Source: Parapontixanthobacter sp963736595 (GTDB taxonomy: Bacteria > Pseudomonadota > Alphaproteobacteria > Sphingomonadales > Sphingomonadaceae). From it: DNA of 64,000 bases. This document shows, in pieces, positions 10,594 through 19,520 of this stretch; the stretch's first letter is position 1, and the number at the start of each line of letters is the position of its first letter. Both the position numbers and the translations under genes were made by a program. The DNA lies in the NCBI GenBank assembly GCA_963736595.1, contig CAVTPG010000002.1, positions 186,001-250,000 of the forward strand. Direction: 5' to 3'. Below the pieces are notes generated by a model that did not search any database, was not told the DNA's origin, and was given only the letters and a program-made list of their open reading frames with translations.

Positions 10594-11925
10594 CTAGTCG
10601 TTTACCAGCGCGTTAAATTCGGCGTCGCAAAGCGGCTCGGAACGCAAAAAGCCTTGATAATATTCGCACCCTTCGCGGGCGATAATCTGCCGCTGCTCGT
10701 GGCTTTCGACGCCTTCAACAGTGACCTGTAAGCCCAGTGCTTTTGCCATCGCGGTTATGCCCCGGAATACGGACAAGTCACGCTCATCGATGTCGATTTT
10801 TTCAACCATAGTGCTGTCCAGCTTCAGCAAGTCCAGTGGCAAGACTTTCAGATAGCGGAAATTGCAAAATCCTGCCCCGAAATCATCCAGTGCCAACCGC
10901 ACCCCTTTAGCTTTCAAAGCTTCCAGTGTGGTGCTGACTTGATCGAGATCGGTCAGCAACAATTGTTCGGTAATTTCCAGCGTTAGATTGTTCAGCGGAT
11001 AGTCCGCATCGGCCGCCATGGCGATAAAATCGCGGGCGAAATTGCCAGAAGATAAATCGGCTGGCGTGACGTTCAGCGACAGCCGCAATTTTTCGGGCCA
11101 TTTGCTTGCGAGCCGCAACGCCTTGTCTTTGATGTGCCGCGATAGTTGCGCGACGTGATCCGCCCGCTCCGCAATTGTAAAAAGCGTGGATGCACCGACC
11201 AACCCCAATTCGGGATGCTGCCAACGCGCCAGCGCCTCCGCTCCAATAAGCTGATCATCGCTCACAGCATATTGCGGCTGAAACAGGATTTCGATTTCGT
11301 CCCGGTCCACTGCGGCCAGCAAATCGGCTTCCAGACGCGCACTGGTACGCCCGTGGATCGGAGCATCGCCGCTGACCCAGACAATTCTGCGCGCATTACC
11401 GTCGAAACTCTCCGCAAATGCGCTGGCCATCAAGTCGAGCAGCGCATCGGTGTCCTGATCGACGGCCCGCATCAGGGTCACTCGCGGCCACAAGCGCACT
11501 GTGCCTTCGCCGGCAACGTTGTTAACCGGCAACGCTATTGCATCGGCCAGAGCTTCGGCTAGCCATTGCCAGCGTTCCACGCTGCAACGCTCTTGCGATG
11601 CGATCAGGAACGTTCCGCCGCTCACGCGTGCAGCCACCCATCCGCTGGCGGCAAACTCGTCTTCGGCGAAATGCGTGATCCGCCGCGCGACTTCGATGAG
11701 TGCTCCATCTCCGGCGCTTTCGCCGAAGGCCACGTTGATCGTATCGATCCGCTGCAATGACACCAGCATCGCGTGCATGACACATGGCGCACCGCGTTTA
11801 TGCGCATTGTCGAGCCATCCGCGCATCGTATCGCGCGCCGCGTCAATATTTGCGAGACCGGTCAGCCTATCACGCGCGGGATCGTCCTTGGCGGAAGCAA
11901 CCGGCATCGTTTTGTGGATTGTCAT
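10594..11925 (-). CDS. Cyclic-di-GMP phosphodiesterase (EAL domain with degenerate GGDEF)
   Basis: About 443 residues from the ATG at 11925; an upstream TTG at 11985 is possible. Residues 10-200 form a GGDEF-like domain starting DRLTGLANIDAARD, but the signature is replaced by SGGTF, so cyclase activity is unlikely. The EAL domain from about residue 215 keeps EALARW (about 230), LNVTPADL, LEITEQ, DDFGAG, KLDS, VEGVE and YYQGF, matching the metal-binding and catalytic pattern. It should hydrolyse c-di-GMP, possibly modulated by the inactive GGDEF. There is no membrane segment or sensor domain. It lies tail to tail with mfd, with only 4 bases between stops. Confidence 0.9.
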   Translation of the reverse strand: MTIHKTMPVASAKDDPARDRLTGLANIDAARDTMRGWLDNAHKRGAPCVMHAMLVSLQRIDTINVAFGESAGDGALIEVARRITHFAEDEFAASGWVAARVSGGTFLIASQERCSVERWQWLAEALADAIALPVNNVAGEGTVRLWPRVTLMRAVDQDTDALLDLMASAFAESFDGNARRIVWVSGDAPIHGRTSARLEADLLAAVDRDEIEILFQPQYAVSDDQLIGAEALARWQHPELGLVGASTLFTIAERADHVAQLSRHIKDKALRLASKWPEKLRLSLNVTPADLSSGNFARDFIAMAADADYPLNNLTLEITEQLLLTDLDQVSTTLEALKAKGVRLALDDFGAGFCNFRYLKVLPLDLLKLDSTMVEKIDIDERDLSVFRGITAMAKALGLQVTVEGVESHEQRQIIAREGCEYYQGFLRSEPLCDAEFNALVND

Positions 11926-12018
11926 AAGGTTTGTGGGCCGGTCAATTGGGAAAATCGTGTCAAAATCGCTACTGCGCGTTGCCAAGGCGAAGCTGTAAAT
12001 CTACTTAGAGAGAGTTAC

Positions 12019-12087
12019 ATGGCTTTTCATCCGAAATCTTGCAGCCTCGTCGAAATGGCACACATCGTTAAAGGCGCTTGGGCATGA
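12019..12087 (+). CDS. Short upstream ORF (22 aa) overlapping nadK start
   Basis: An ATG at 12019 preceded by AGAGAGAG opens a 22-codon frame (starts MAFHPKSCS, ends VKGAWA). Its TGA overlaps the nadK ATG as ATGA at 12084-12087. The arrangement suggests translational coupling to nadK. I do not recognise the peptide. It could be chance, since it is very short. Confidence 0.4.
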   Translation: MAFHPKSCSLVEMAHIVKGAWA

Positions 12088-12866
12088 GCGAACCGTTCGC
12101 CAACATCGCGTTGCTGGCATCCGAAACAGAGCCTGCGCAGCAAGCTGCGGCGAACCTGTCCGAAATCCACCAATGGAGTGATCTTGAGAACGCCGATGCG
12201 GCAGTGGTCGTCGGCGGCGATGGCTTTATGCTGCAGACGCTGCACGCGATGCTTGACGCGGACCGAGTCATCCCCGTGTACGGCGTCAATTTGGGGACGA
12301 TCGGATTTCTGATGAACCGATTGCGCGACCCGACCAAGCTGATCGCGCGCGTAAACAAGGCTCGCACAGTCGCCATTGCGCCGCTGTCGATGGAAGCGGT
12401 AACACAATCGGGCGAGCGCTTTGTGCATCGGGCAATCAACGAAGTGTCGCTGCTGCGTGAAACCCGGCAGACGGCAAAAATCGAGATTACGGTCGATAAC
12501 AAGGTGCGGATCAAGGAACTGGTGTGCGATGGCGTGCTGCTGGCTACGCCCGCCGGTTCGACCGCGTATAATCTGTCTGCAAACGGGCCGATATTGCCGC
12601 TTGATTCGCAGCTTCTAGCCCTCACGCCAATCAGCCCGTTTCGCCCGCGACGTTGGCGTGGTGCTATCCTGCCCGACCGCTCTCGCGTTACTTTGCGCGT
12701 GCGAGAGCCGGACAAGCGCCCTGTGTCGGTCGTTGCCGACCAGATGGAAGTGCGCGATGTGGCCGAAGTGGTGATGGAAATAGCCGCGCAGGACGCGCTG
12801 ACGCTGTTATTCGATTCCGGACAGGCCTTGGACGAGCGGATCGTTGCCGAACAATTTATCGCCTGA
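12084..12866 (+). CDS. nadK: NAD kinase
   Basis: The 260-residue cytoplasmic enzyme phosphorylates NAD to NADP. The family motifs are VVGGDGFMLQTLH (GGDG, about residue 45), YGVNLGTIGFL, NEVSLLR, and DGVLLATPAGSTAYNLSANGP near residue 155. The ATG at 12084 (SEPFANIALLAS) is preferred over the in-frame TTG two codons upstream. It overlaps the 22-codon upstream frame by 4 bases. About 90 bases after its stop lies tRNA-Asn. The length is typical of the proteobacterial short form. Confidence 0.95.
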   Translation: MSEPFANIALLASETEPAQQAAANLSEIHQWSDLENADAAVVVGGDGFMLQTLHAMLDADRVIPVYGVNLGTIGFLMNRLRDPTKLIARVNKARTVAIAPLSMEAVTQSGERFVHRAINEVSLLRETRQTAKIEITVDNKVRIKELVCDGVLLATPAGSTAYNLSANGPILPLDSQLLALTPISPFRPRRWRGAILPDRSRVTLRVREPDKRPVSVVADQMEVRDVAEVVMEIAAQDALTLLFDSGQALDERIVAEQFIA

Positions 12867-12959
12867 TCCCTGTCGCCGATAAAGCGGACGATTTTTGCAA
12901 GGATACGCTTGCCAAACTGAAATGCGCTAAATATAGGCGGCGTCCTGCAACGCAGCTGT

Positions 12960-13034
12960 TCCCCGATAGCTCAGCGGTAGAGTAGGTGACTGTTAATCAC
13001 TTGGCCGTAGGTTCGAATCCTACTCGGGGAGCCA
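12960..13034 (+). tRNA. tRNA-Asn(GUU)
   Basis: A 75-base cloverleaf: the acceptor arms TCCCCGA and TCGGGGA pair fully, the anticodon GTT is at 12992-12994, a GGTTCGAATCC T-arm is present, and the CCA end is encoded. It is followed by a short CACTCT/AGAGTG palindrome at 13033-13048. Confidence 0.97.
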
Positions 13035-13057
13035 CTCTTTTTAGAGTGCAGTGGGCG

Positions 13058-13801
13058 TTACGTTCCCGACAGCAACCGTGCCCCGACCCAGATCGTCAGC
13101 GCGGCCGTCAGCCAGCGGATCCAACGCAGCGGCAGGACTTTTACTGCAAGCAAGCTGCCGATCTGTCCGCCGATTGCAACGGCCAGCATTAGCGGCAAGC
13201 CAAAAGATATAGCTGCCAAGAGCCTGTCCGGCCCACCTTTCATGACTTGCCCTGCAATCCCGAATAGCGAATTGACAAGAATGAAGAAGCTGGCCGTCGC
13301 GGCGATGGCGCGCGCGTTGTTCCATTTTACCAGATGCAGCAAAGGCGCCAGAAAGATACCACCGCCGATACCGACCAGGCCTGCAAGGTAGCCAAGCGGA
13401 ACGACCGCGACCGGCATCAGCCTCGACATCGAAGCAGGCCGCGCATCATCGAGCGAAGCGCGCTGCGGGACAAGCAGACTGCCGCCGGTCAACACGAGAC
13501 TTGCGCCGAGGATGGTGAGAAACAGATCTTCACCGATCGGCGTCAACCCACCGAGAAATGCCGCCGGCGCGGCTATGGCTGTCAAAGTGATCGCTCCGCG
13601 CCACGGCGTAATCCGCTGCTTCGCAAAGCGCACAGAACTGCCCGCAACTACGATCACGTTACAGGTCAGCGCCAACAGCGGCATGATCCGGTAATCAACG
13701 CCTGACAGGGCCAGCAAGGCCGAATAAGTCGAACCGCCCCCAAAGCCGACCGAGGCGTATAGAACTGCAGTCAGGAAGAAGGCAACGACCAGTACCATCA
13801 T
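13058..13801 (-). CDS. TauE/SafE family sulfite/anion exporter-like membrane protein
   Basis: The 247-residue protein is mostly hydrophobic with about seven to eight membrane segments, including the repeated pattern YASVGFGGGSTYSALL near the N-terminus and GYLAGLVGIGGGIFLAPLL near residue 140. These glycine-rich repeats are typical of the TauE/SafE (DUF81) permeases. The substrate, perhaps a sulfonate- or sulfite-type anion, cannot be told from sequence. It stands alone between tRNA-Asn and secA, reading in the same direction as secA and 34 bases beyond its stop. Confidence 0.88.
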   Translation of the reverse strand: MMVLVVAFFLTAVLYASVGFGGGSTYSALLALSGVDYRIMPLLALTCNVIVVAGSSVRFAKQRITPWRGAITLTAIAAPAAFLGGLTPIGEDLFLTILGASLVLTGGSLLVPQRASLDDARPASMSRLMPVAVVPLGYLAGLVGIGGGIFLAPLLHLVKWNNARAIAATASFFILVNSLFGIAGQVMKGGPDRLLAAISFGLPLMLAVAIGGQIGSLLAVKVLPLRWIRWLTAALTIWVGARLLSGT

Positions 13802-13834
13802 AGCGGTCGCGCCTTCATTCCAGTGACCCTAGCG

Positions 13835-16603
13835 CTATTCGGCAGAAGCAGGCGCGCGGACCGCTCCGTGACAATGTTTGTACTTGTTGCCCGAACCGCA
13901 CGGACATTGCGCATTGCGGCTGATTTCCTGATCCGCAAAAGGATTGTCCTGCGCCGCGCCGCCAACGCCGGTTCGTGCGCGCGGACTACCCGCCAGCGAT
14001 CCGAACAGCGATGCCCGCTCTGCCGAGCCATCACCATCATTGCTGTTATCCAGCCCGGTCAGCGGATCGATATGACCCGTCAAAAAGTCGGGCAAATCAG
14101 GCAAGCGGTTCACCGGCAGCGGTTCCGGCGCGTTGACCTGCACTTTCATCAGCTCGCCCGTGACATCCTCACGCAGCGCATCGAGCATCTGCTCGAACAG
14201 GCCGAACGCTTCCTGCTTATACTCGTTGATCGGCTGTTTCTGCGCATGAGCGCGCAGACCGATAACTTGGCGCAAAGCATCCAGCGTGGCGAGGTGTTCT
14301 TTCCAGTGAAAATCGAGACGGCGCAACAGCAACCCTTTTTCGAAGACGCGCCAGCGACCCGGATCGGTTTGCGCCAATTTTGCTGTCATTTCCTCGTCGA
14401 TCTGCGCCAGAATGCGTTGCTCGATCAATTCCGGCTCGACCGCATCTTCGCCCATCCAGTCATCAATGGGCGGCGTAATCGTCAAGACTTCGTCCAGCTT
14501 GGTTTTAAGGCTCTCAATGTCCCATTGCTCTGGATAAGAGCCGGGAGGACAAGTTTCATTGATCATCGCGCCGATGGCGTCGTGGCGCATATCGAGCACC
14601 ACATCTTTGACGCCTTCGCTATCCATAATCTCGGCCCGTTGTTCGTAGATAACCTTGCGCTGATCATTCATCACGTCATCATATTCGACGACTTGCTTAC
14701 GCATTTCGTAGTTACGCGCCTCGACTTTGCGCTGCGCGGTTTCGATGGCTTTGGACAGCCATTTGGAACCGATCGCTTCGCCATCTTCCAGGTTTGAATT
14801 CATCATCTTAGAAAACAGCGTGTCGGGGCCAAAAATCCGCAGCAGATCGTCTTCCAGGCACAGGTAAAAGCGCGACAGGCCGGGGTCACCCTGACGCCCC
14901 GAACGACCGCGCAACTGGTTATCGATCCGGCGGCTTTCATGGCGTTCCGTGCCCAGCACGAACAAGCCGCCCGCTTCCAGCACCTTCTGACGTTCTGCCG
15001 CGACTTCCGCCTTGATTTGCTCGACTGCGCTATCGCGTTCTGCGCCTTCCGGCATTTCCGCCAGTTCTTCGTCGGTGCGGAATTCGACGTTACCGCCCAG
15101 CTGAATATCGGTGCCGCGACCCGCCATGTTGGTCGCGATCGTCACCGCCCCCAGACGCCCTGCCTGCGCAACGATATGCGCTTCTTTTTCGTGGAAGCGC
15201 GCATTCAGGACTTCGTGCTTCACGCCTTCATCGTCTAAAAATTTCGAGAGCAATTCGGATTTCTCGATCGATACCGTACCGACCAACACGGGCTGACCGA
15301 TCTCGTTCTTCTCGGCGATGGACTTGGCAATCGCCTGAAACTTATCTTGCGTGTTTTTGAAGAACTGATCGTCCTCATCGATCCGCAATACCGGCAGATT
15401 GGTCGGGATCGTGACCACATTCATTTTGTAGATATCCCAGAATTCGGAAGCTTCCGTAGCCGCCGTTCCGGTCATGCCGGACAATTTGGGATACATCCGG
15501 AAATAGTTCTGGAAGGTGATCGAAGCCATCGTCTGGTTTTCCGGCTCGATCTTGACGCCTTCTTTCGCCTCGGCCGCCTGATGCAGACCATTCGACCAAC
15601 GCCGTCCGTCCATCATCCGCCCGGTGAATTCGTCGATGATGACAACCTTGTCGTCCTTGACGATATAATCGGTGTCACGCTTGAACATATGCACCGCGCG
15701 CAAGGCCTGATCCATATGATGGACGACTTGCGTATTCTCGACATCATAAAGATTGTCGGTTTCAACCAGCCCTTTTTCGATCAGCACTTTTTCGATTTCT
15801 TCCAGACCTTCTTCAGTCATGGAAATCTGTTTGGTTTTCTCGTCTTTTTCGTACCAGTCTTCGGGGATTTCCTTCACCACCTCGTCGAGCGCGACATACA
15901 GATCGGATTTGTCCTCGGTCGGGCCGGAAATGATTAGCGGCGTCCGCGCTTCATCGATCAGGATCGAATCGACTTCATCGACGATCGCGTAATTGAAGGG
16001 CCGCTGCACCATCTGCTCACGGCTGTGCTTCATGTTGTCGCGCAGATAGTCGAACCCGAATTCATTATTCGTACCGTAGGTGATGTCGGCTTCGTAAGCC
16101 TCTCGCCGGGCGTGCTCAGGCAGGTTTGGCACGATGACCCCAACGGTCAGGCCGAGAAAGCGATAGATTTGCCCCATCCATTCGGCATCGCGCGGCGCAA
16201 GGTAATCGTTGACGGTGATGACGTGAACGCCCTTCCCCTCGATTGCGTTCAGATAGGTGGCCAGCGTTGCAACCAGCGTTTTACCTTCACCCGTCCGCAT
16301 CTCGGCGATCTCGCCGCGATGCAGCACGATGCCGCCGATCATTTGCACGTCGAAATGGCGCATCCCCAGCACGCGCACCGATGCCTCGCGCACCGTTGCA
16401 AAGGCTTCTGCCATAATGTCGTCGAGGCTTTTGCCGCCAGCAATCTGGTCGCGAAATTTGTCCGTCTGCGCCGTCAGTTCTTCATCCGACAAAGTTTTGA
16501 TCTGGTCTTCTAAACCATTGATCTGATGGACGATTTTACCGAGCGATTTGACATAGCGTTCGTTCGACGATCCGAACATTGATTTAACAATAGCGTTAAG
16601 CAT
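13835..16603 (-). CDS. secA: Preprotein translocase ATPase SecA
   Basis: The 922-residue motor drives proteins through SecYEG. It has the DEAD-like ATPase with MRTGEGKTLVA near residue 105, VDEVDSILIDEARTPLIISG, the second helicase fold with MAGRGTDIQLGGNVEF, QLRGRSGRQGDPG, and a C-terminal zinc-binding SEC-C motif (CPCGSGNKYKHCHG) used for SecB and lipid contact. The ATG at 16603 (LNAIVKSMFG) has GAAAGG eight bases upstream. The start seven residues earlier has no support. The frame is intact. Confidence 0.98.
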   Translation of the reverse strand: MLNAIVKSMFGSSNERYVKSLGKIVHQINGLEDQIKTLSDEELTAQTDKFRDQIAGGKSLDDIMAEAFATVREASVRVLGMRHFDVQMIGGIVLHRGEIAEMRTGEGKTLVATLATYLNAIEGKGVHVITVNDYLAPRDAEWMGQIYRFLGLTVGVIVPNLPEHARREAYEADITYGTNNEFGFDYLRDNMKHSREQMVQRPFNYAIVDEVDSILIDEARTPLIISGPTEDKSDLYVALDEVVKEIPEDWYEKDEKTKQISMTEEGLEEIEKVLIEKGLVETDNLYDVENTQVVHHMDQALRAVHMFKRDTDYIVKDDKVVIIDEFTGRMMDGRRWSNGLHQAAEAKEGVKIEPENQTMASITFQNYFRMYPKLSGMTGTAATEASEFWDIYKMNVVTIPTNLPVLRIDEDDQFFKNTQDKFQAIAKSIAEKNEIGQPVLVGTVSIEKSELLSKFLDDEGVKHEVLNARFHEKEAHIVAQAGRLGAVTIATNMAGRGTDIQLGGNVEFRTDEELAEMPEGAERDSAVEQIKAEVAAERQKVLEAGGLFVLGTERHESRRIDNQLRGRSGRQGDPGLSRFYLCLEDDLLRIFGPDTLFSKMMNSNLEDGEAIGSKWLSKAIETAQRKVEARNYEMRKQVVEYDDVMNDQRKVIYEQRAEIMDSEGVKDVVLDMRHDAIGAMINETCPPGSYPEQWDIESLKTKLDEVLTITPPIDDWMGEDAVEPELIEQRILAQIDEEMTAKLAQTDPGRWRVFEKGLLLRRLDFHWKEHLATLDALRQVIGLRAHAQKQPINEYKQEAFGLFEQMLDALREDVTGELMKVQVNAPEPLPVNRLPDLPDFLTGHIDPLTGLDNSNDGDGSAERASLFGSLAGSPRARTGVGGAAQDNPFADQEISRNAQCPCGSGNKYKHCHGAVRAPASAE

Positions 16604-16690
16604 GAAAGTGCCTTTCAGGCGCAATTATATGGGGATTTGCCCGCAACCATAGAGTTCGGGCCAAGAGAATTTGTGGTGGAAAGCTGTCGC

Positions 16691-16960
16691 TTATTCGTAA
16701 GAGCGATCGATGCCAATCAGCACGGTCGGCACGAAAATCGTGACCGTCGGCATTGGCTCGCAGCGAACGATACGGCGATGTTTGCGCTGTAATTCGCGCG
16801 TCTTCTGCTGCTCGCAGTGCACATCCTGATCGGATTCGGCGGTTTTTCCGGTGCGCTCGACCTCGGTGGCCATCGCTTCGACAGCGTAGGCGTGTGCGGG
16901 CGCTCCGGTCGCAGCAAGACCGGTAAGAAGCGCAAAACACGTGAGAAGCCGCCTGAGCAT
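16691..16960 (-). CDS. Small secreted hypothetical protein
   Basis: An 89-residue ORF with a clear signal peptide (LRRLLTCFALLTGLAATG then AHAYA). The mature part is short and charged (EVERTGKTAESDQDVHCEQQ) with two cysteines, ending in a more hydrophobic VTIFVPTVLIG. I do not recognise a family. It is divergent from argJ, with about 100 bases between start codons, and 87 bases upstream of secA in the same direction. The signal peptide and good codon usage support it being real. Confidence 0.6.
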   Translation of the reverse strand: MLRRLLTCFALLTGLAATGAPAHAYAVEAMATEVERTGKTAESDQDVHCEQQKTRELQRKHRRIVRCEPMPTVTIFVPTVLIGIDRSYE

Positions 16961-17061
16961 CGCTGATGTATAAGTGCAAAATGGTTAAAGGTCTATGGGG
17001 TGCAGCGCGTTTTACGATGCGGGATAGCCTTGGCGAAAGGCCCGCGATAAAGAGCGGCCCT

Positions 17062-18288
17062 ATGGATTTACCTCGCTCCCCGCTCGCTTTGCCCTTTCCC
17101 GACTTGCCCGCCATTGCGGGTGTCACTTTGCGCACTGTGCGCGCCGGTTACAAAGATTGGGACCGCGCCGACTTGACCTTTGTCGAGTTGATGAAAGGCA
17201 CAGCTGTCGCTGGCGTCTTCACCCAAAGCTCCTGTGCATCGAGCGAGGTCGAATTGGGCCGCGAGCAGGTCAAATCGGGCAAGGCGCGCGCATTGATTGT
17301 GAACGCCGGCAATTCCAACGCTTTTACCGGCTATCGCGGGCGTGAAGCGGTCGAACAGATCATGGCGCAAGTCAGCGAAAATCTGGGATGCCGCGAAACA
17401 GAAGTTTTCGTGTCATCCACCGGCGTGATCGGTGTGCCATTGCCCAAGGACATAGCCAAAGCGGGCGTCGCCGACGTACTCGCGTCCAAGCCTGTAGGAT
17501 GGCGCGAAGCAACCGACGCGATCGGCACGACCGACACATTTCCGAAAGCGGCCACCACCAGCGCCATGATCGGCAGCACGCGGGTCAACCTCGTCGGCAT
17601 TATCAAGGGATCCGGCATGATTGCGCCCGACATGGCGACGATGTTGGGCTACGTCTTCACGGATGCGCGAATGGACGCCGGCTTTTTGCAAAGACTGCTT
17701 GAGCAAGCCAATGCACAGACATTCTCGTGCATCACCGTGGATGGCGACACATCGACGAGCGACACGGTGCTGGCCTTTGCAACCGGTCAGGCCGAGCACG
17801 AGATTCTTACAGGTTTCGACGATCCGGGCGCCGACGCTTTTGCCGCCGCGCTGTCGGATTTGTGCCGACAAATGGCGCAACTGGTCGTGCGCGATGGCGA
17901 AGGCGCGCAAAAGTTCATCAGCATCGCGGTGCAAGGCGCCGTATCCGACGACAGCGCCCGCCGCATCGGGCTGTCCATCGGCAATTCGCCGCTCGTCAAA
18001 ACGGCAATCGCAGGCGGTGATGCCAATTGGGGGCGTGTCGTCATGGCCGTCGGTAAAGCGGGCGAACCCGCCGATCGAGACACGCTGTCGATCGGGTTCG
18101 GCGGAATATGGGCCGCAAAAGACGGGCAGCCCGTTGCAGATTATGACGAAGCTCCCGTGGCCGCGCATCTGAGCGGAGACATGATCGACATCACCGTCGA
18201 TCTGGGGATGGGTGATGGTGCCGCAACCGTTTGGACGTGCGATCTCACCCACGGATATATCGATATCAATGCGGATTACCGCTCGTGA
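17062..18288 (+). CDS. argJ: Bifunctional glutamate N-acetyltransferase / amino-acid acetyltransferase ArgJ
   Basis: The 408-residue enzyme recycles acetyl groups in arginine synthesis, moving acetyl from N-acetylornithine to glutamate. The motif KGSGMIAPDMATMLGYVF near residue 180 contains the Ala-Thr autocleavage site whose Thr becomes the nucleophile of the beta chain. NAGNSNAFTG and TSDTVLAFATG also match, and the C-terminus is the conserved type (INADYRS). The start at 17062 (DLPRSPLALPF) gives the usual length; the upstream extension has no family match. The stop overlaps the next gene's GTG. Confidence 0.95.
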   Translation: MDLPRSPLALPFPDLPAIAGVTLRTVRAGYKDWDRADLTFVELMKGTAVAGVFTQSSCASSEVELGREQVKSGKARALIVNAGNSNAFTGYRGREAVEQIMAQVSENLGCRETEVFVSSTGVIGVPLPKDIAKAGVADVLASKPVGWREATDAIGTTDTFPKAATTSAMIGSTRVNLVGIIKGSGMIAPDMATMLGYVFTDARMDAGFLQRLLEQANAQTFSCITVDGDTSTSDTVLAFATGQAEHEILTGFDDPGADAFAAALSDLCRQMAQLVVRDGEGAQKFISIAVQGAVSDDSARRIGLSIGNSPLVKTAIAGGDANWGRVVMAVGKAGEPADRDTLSIGFGGIWAAKDGQPVADYDEAPVAAHLSGDMIDITVDLGMGDGAATVWTCDLTHGYIDINADYRS

Positions 18289-19109
18289 AGGAATTATCCG
18301 CGTCGGACAGAAGTTTAGACACAGCGATCCATGCGTTGATGCGTAAGGTTAGCGAGACTGCTATTTTACCGCATTACCAGTCGCTGGCCGCAAGCGATGT
18401 TACGAATAAAGCCGCCGACGATGTCGTCACCGTCGCCGATCATCACGCGGAAGCAATGCTGACTGAAGGCCTCGCCAAAATCGACCATTCTCTGGCCATT
18501 GTCGGGGAAGAAGCGGCGCATGACGATCCTGCCATTCTGAAGAGATTGTCCGGCTCATGCTGGATCGTCGATCCATTGGACGGGACCAACAATTTTGCCG
18601 CTGGTAAACCACCGTTCGGAATTTTGATCGCACAAGCAGAGGATGGGCTGGCACAAGCGGGCTGGATCTACGATTGCCTTTCGGGGCGGTTTTGCTCCGC
18701 ACATCGCGGCAAAGGCGCATATGTCGATGGACAAGCAATCGTGGCCAAGCCGACCGCTGCAGATAAGCCCGTCGCGGCAATCTCGCTTATATTTATGGAC
18801 GATGCGCAACGCGAAGCAACCAAGCACCACATCGCACCGCATTATGCGCTGGTCGATATTCCGCGTTGCGCCGCCGAGCAGTATCCGCGTCTGGCATTAG
18901 GCGAAAACGATGTATCGATTTTCGAGCGCACGCTGGCCTGGGATCATGCGGCAGGCGTGTTGTGGCTCAATGAAGCAGGCGGTAAAGCCGCGCGTCCCGA
19001 TGGCAGCGCCTATCGCGTGGACGAGCAAGACCGCACCGGATTGATCGGCGCGGCCTCTTCGCAATTGTTCGACGATCTAGCCGAGCGTCTGGCTATAATG
19101 CCGAACTGA
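18285..19109 (+). CDS. Inositol monophosphatase family protein
   Basis: About 274 residues from a GTG at 18285 that overlaps the argJ stop (GTGA), implying coupling. The metal-binding motifs of the IMPase/FBPase superfamily are present: GEEAA (Glu), WIVDPLDGTNNFAAG (Asp-Pro-Leu-Asp-Gly-Thr), and WDHAAGVLWLNEAGG near residue 220. Members dephosphorylate inositol phosphate, histidinol phosphate or PAP. Substrate choice cannot be read from the motifs. The link to argJ hints at amino-acid metabolism such as histidinol-phosphatase, which is inference only. It ends 5 bases from the trxA stop, tail to tail. Confidence 0.9.
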   Translation: MKELSASDRSLDTAIHALMRKVSETAILPHYQSLAASDVTNKAADDVVTVADHHAEAMLTEGLAKIDHSLAIVGEEAAHDDPAILKRLSGSCWIVDPLDGTNNFAAGKPPFGILIAQAEDGLAQAGWIYDCLSGRFCSAHRGKGAYVDGQAIVAKPTAADKPVAAISLIFMDDAQREATKHHIAPHYALVDIPRCAAEQYPRLALGENDVSIFERTLAWDHAAGVLWLNEAGGKAARPDGSAYRVDEQDRTGLIGAASSQLFDDLAERLAIMPN

Positions 19110-19114
19110 GCGGG

Positions 19115-19436
19115 TTAAAGATGCTGCTCAAGCCAGCCCTTTAGTTGACTTTTTGGCGCTGCACCGCGCATATCGGCAATAATCTCGCCGTTCTTGTAAA
19201 GCGCCAGATACGGAATTCCCTGCACGCCCAAACTGCCGGGAACGTCCGGATTTTCCATGATGTCCATTTTGGTTATCGTGACTTTATCGCGCCAGCTCGT
19301 CACTGATTTCTTCCAGTGCGGGGCCGATCATTTTGCACGGTCCGCACCATTCCGCCCAAAAATCGACCAGCACAGGCTTGTCGCTGTCGATCACATCGGC
19401 TTGAAAACTGCCATCGGTTACGGCGGTGGTGGGCAT
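19115..19436 (-). pseudogene. trxA: Thioredoxin, frameshifted after the active site
   Basis: The ATG at 19436 after AGGAG opens PTTAVTDGSFQADVI, then VLVDFWAEWCGPCKMIGPAL with the WCGPCK redox site, then EEISDELAR and a premature TAA at 19284-19286. A second frame continues DKVTITKMDIMENPDVPG and GVQGIPYLALYKNGE (cis-Pro loop) to the normal end LEQHL. Removing one base of the GCGC stretch (about 19289-19292) restores ELADKVTIT and a full thioredoxin of about 106 residues. As thioredoxin is a core reductant, sequence error is likely. As written, the product would lack the second half of the fold. Confidence 0.9.
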
Positions 19437-19520
19437 TTCGTAAAACTCCTGTTTTTCTATAATAGTCAGCTAGGAAGTGGTCCTAAATTCTCAAGGTCGC
19501 GCACAACCCAAGCTTTTCTG

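Noticed and set aside
13033..13048. Terminator after tRNA-Asn
   Set aside because: A CACTCT/AGAGTG palindrome is present but short and without a clear T tract on the plus strand.
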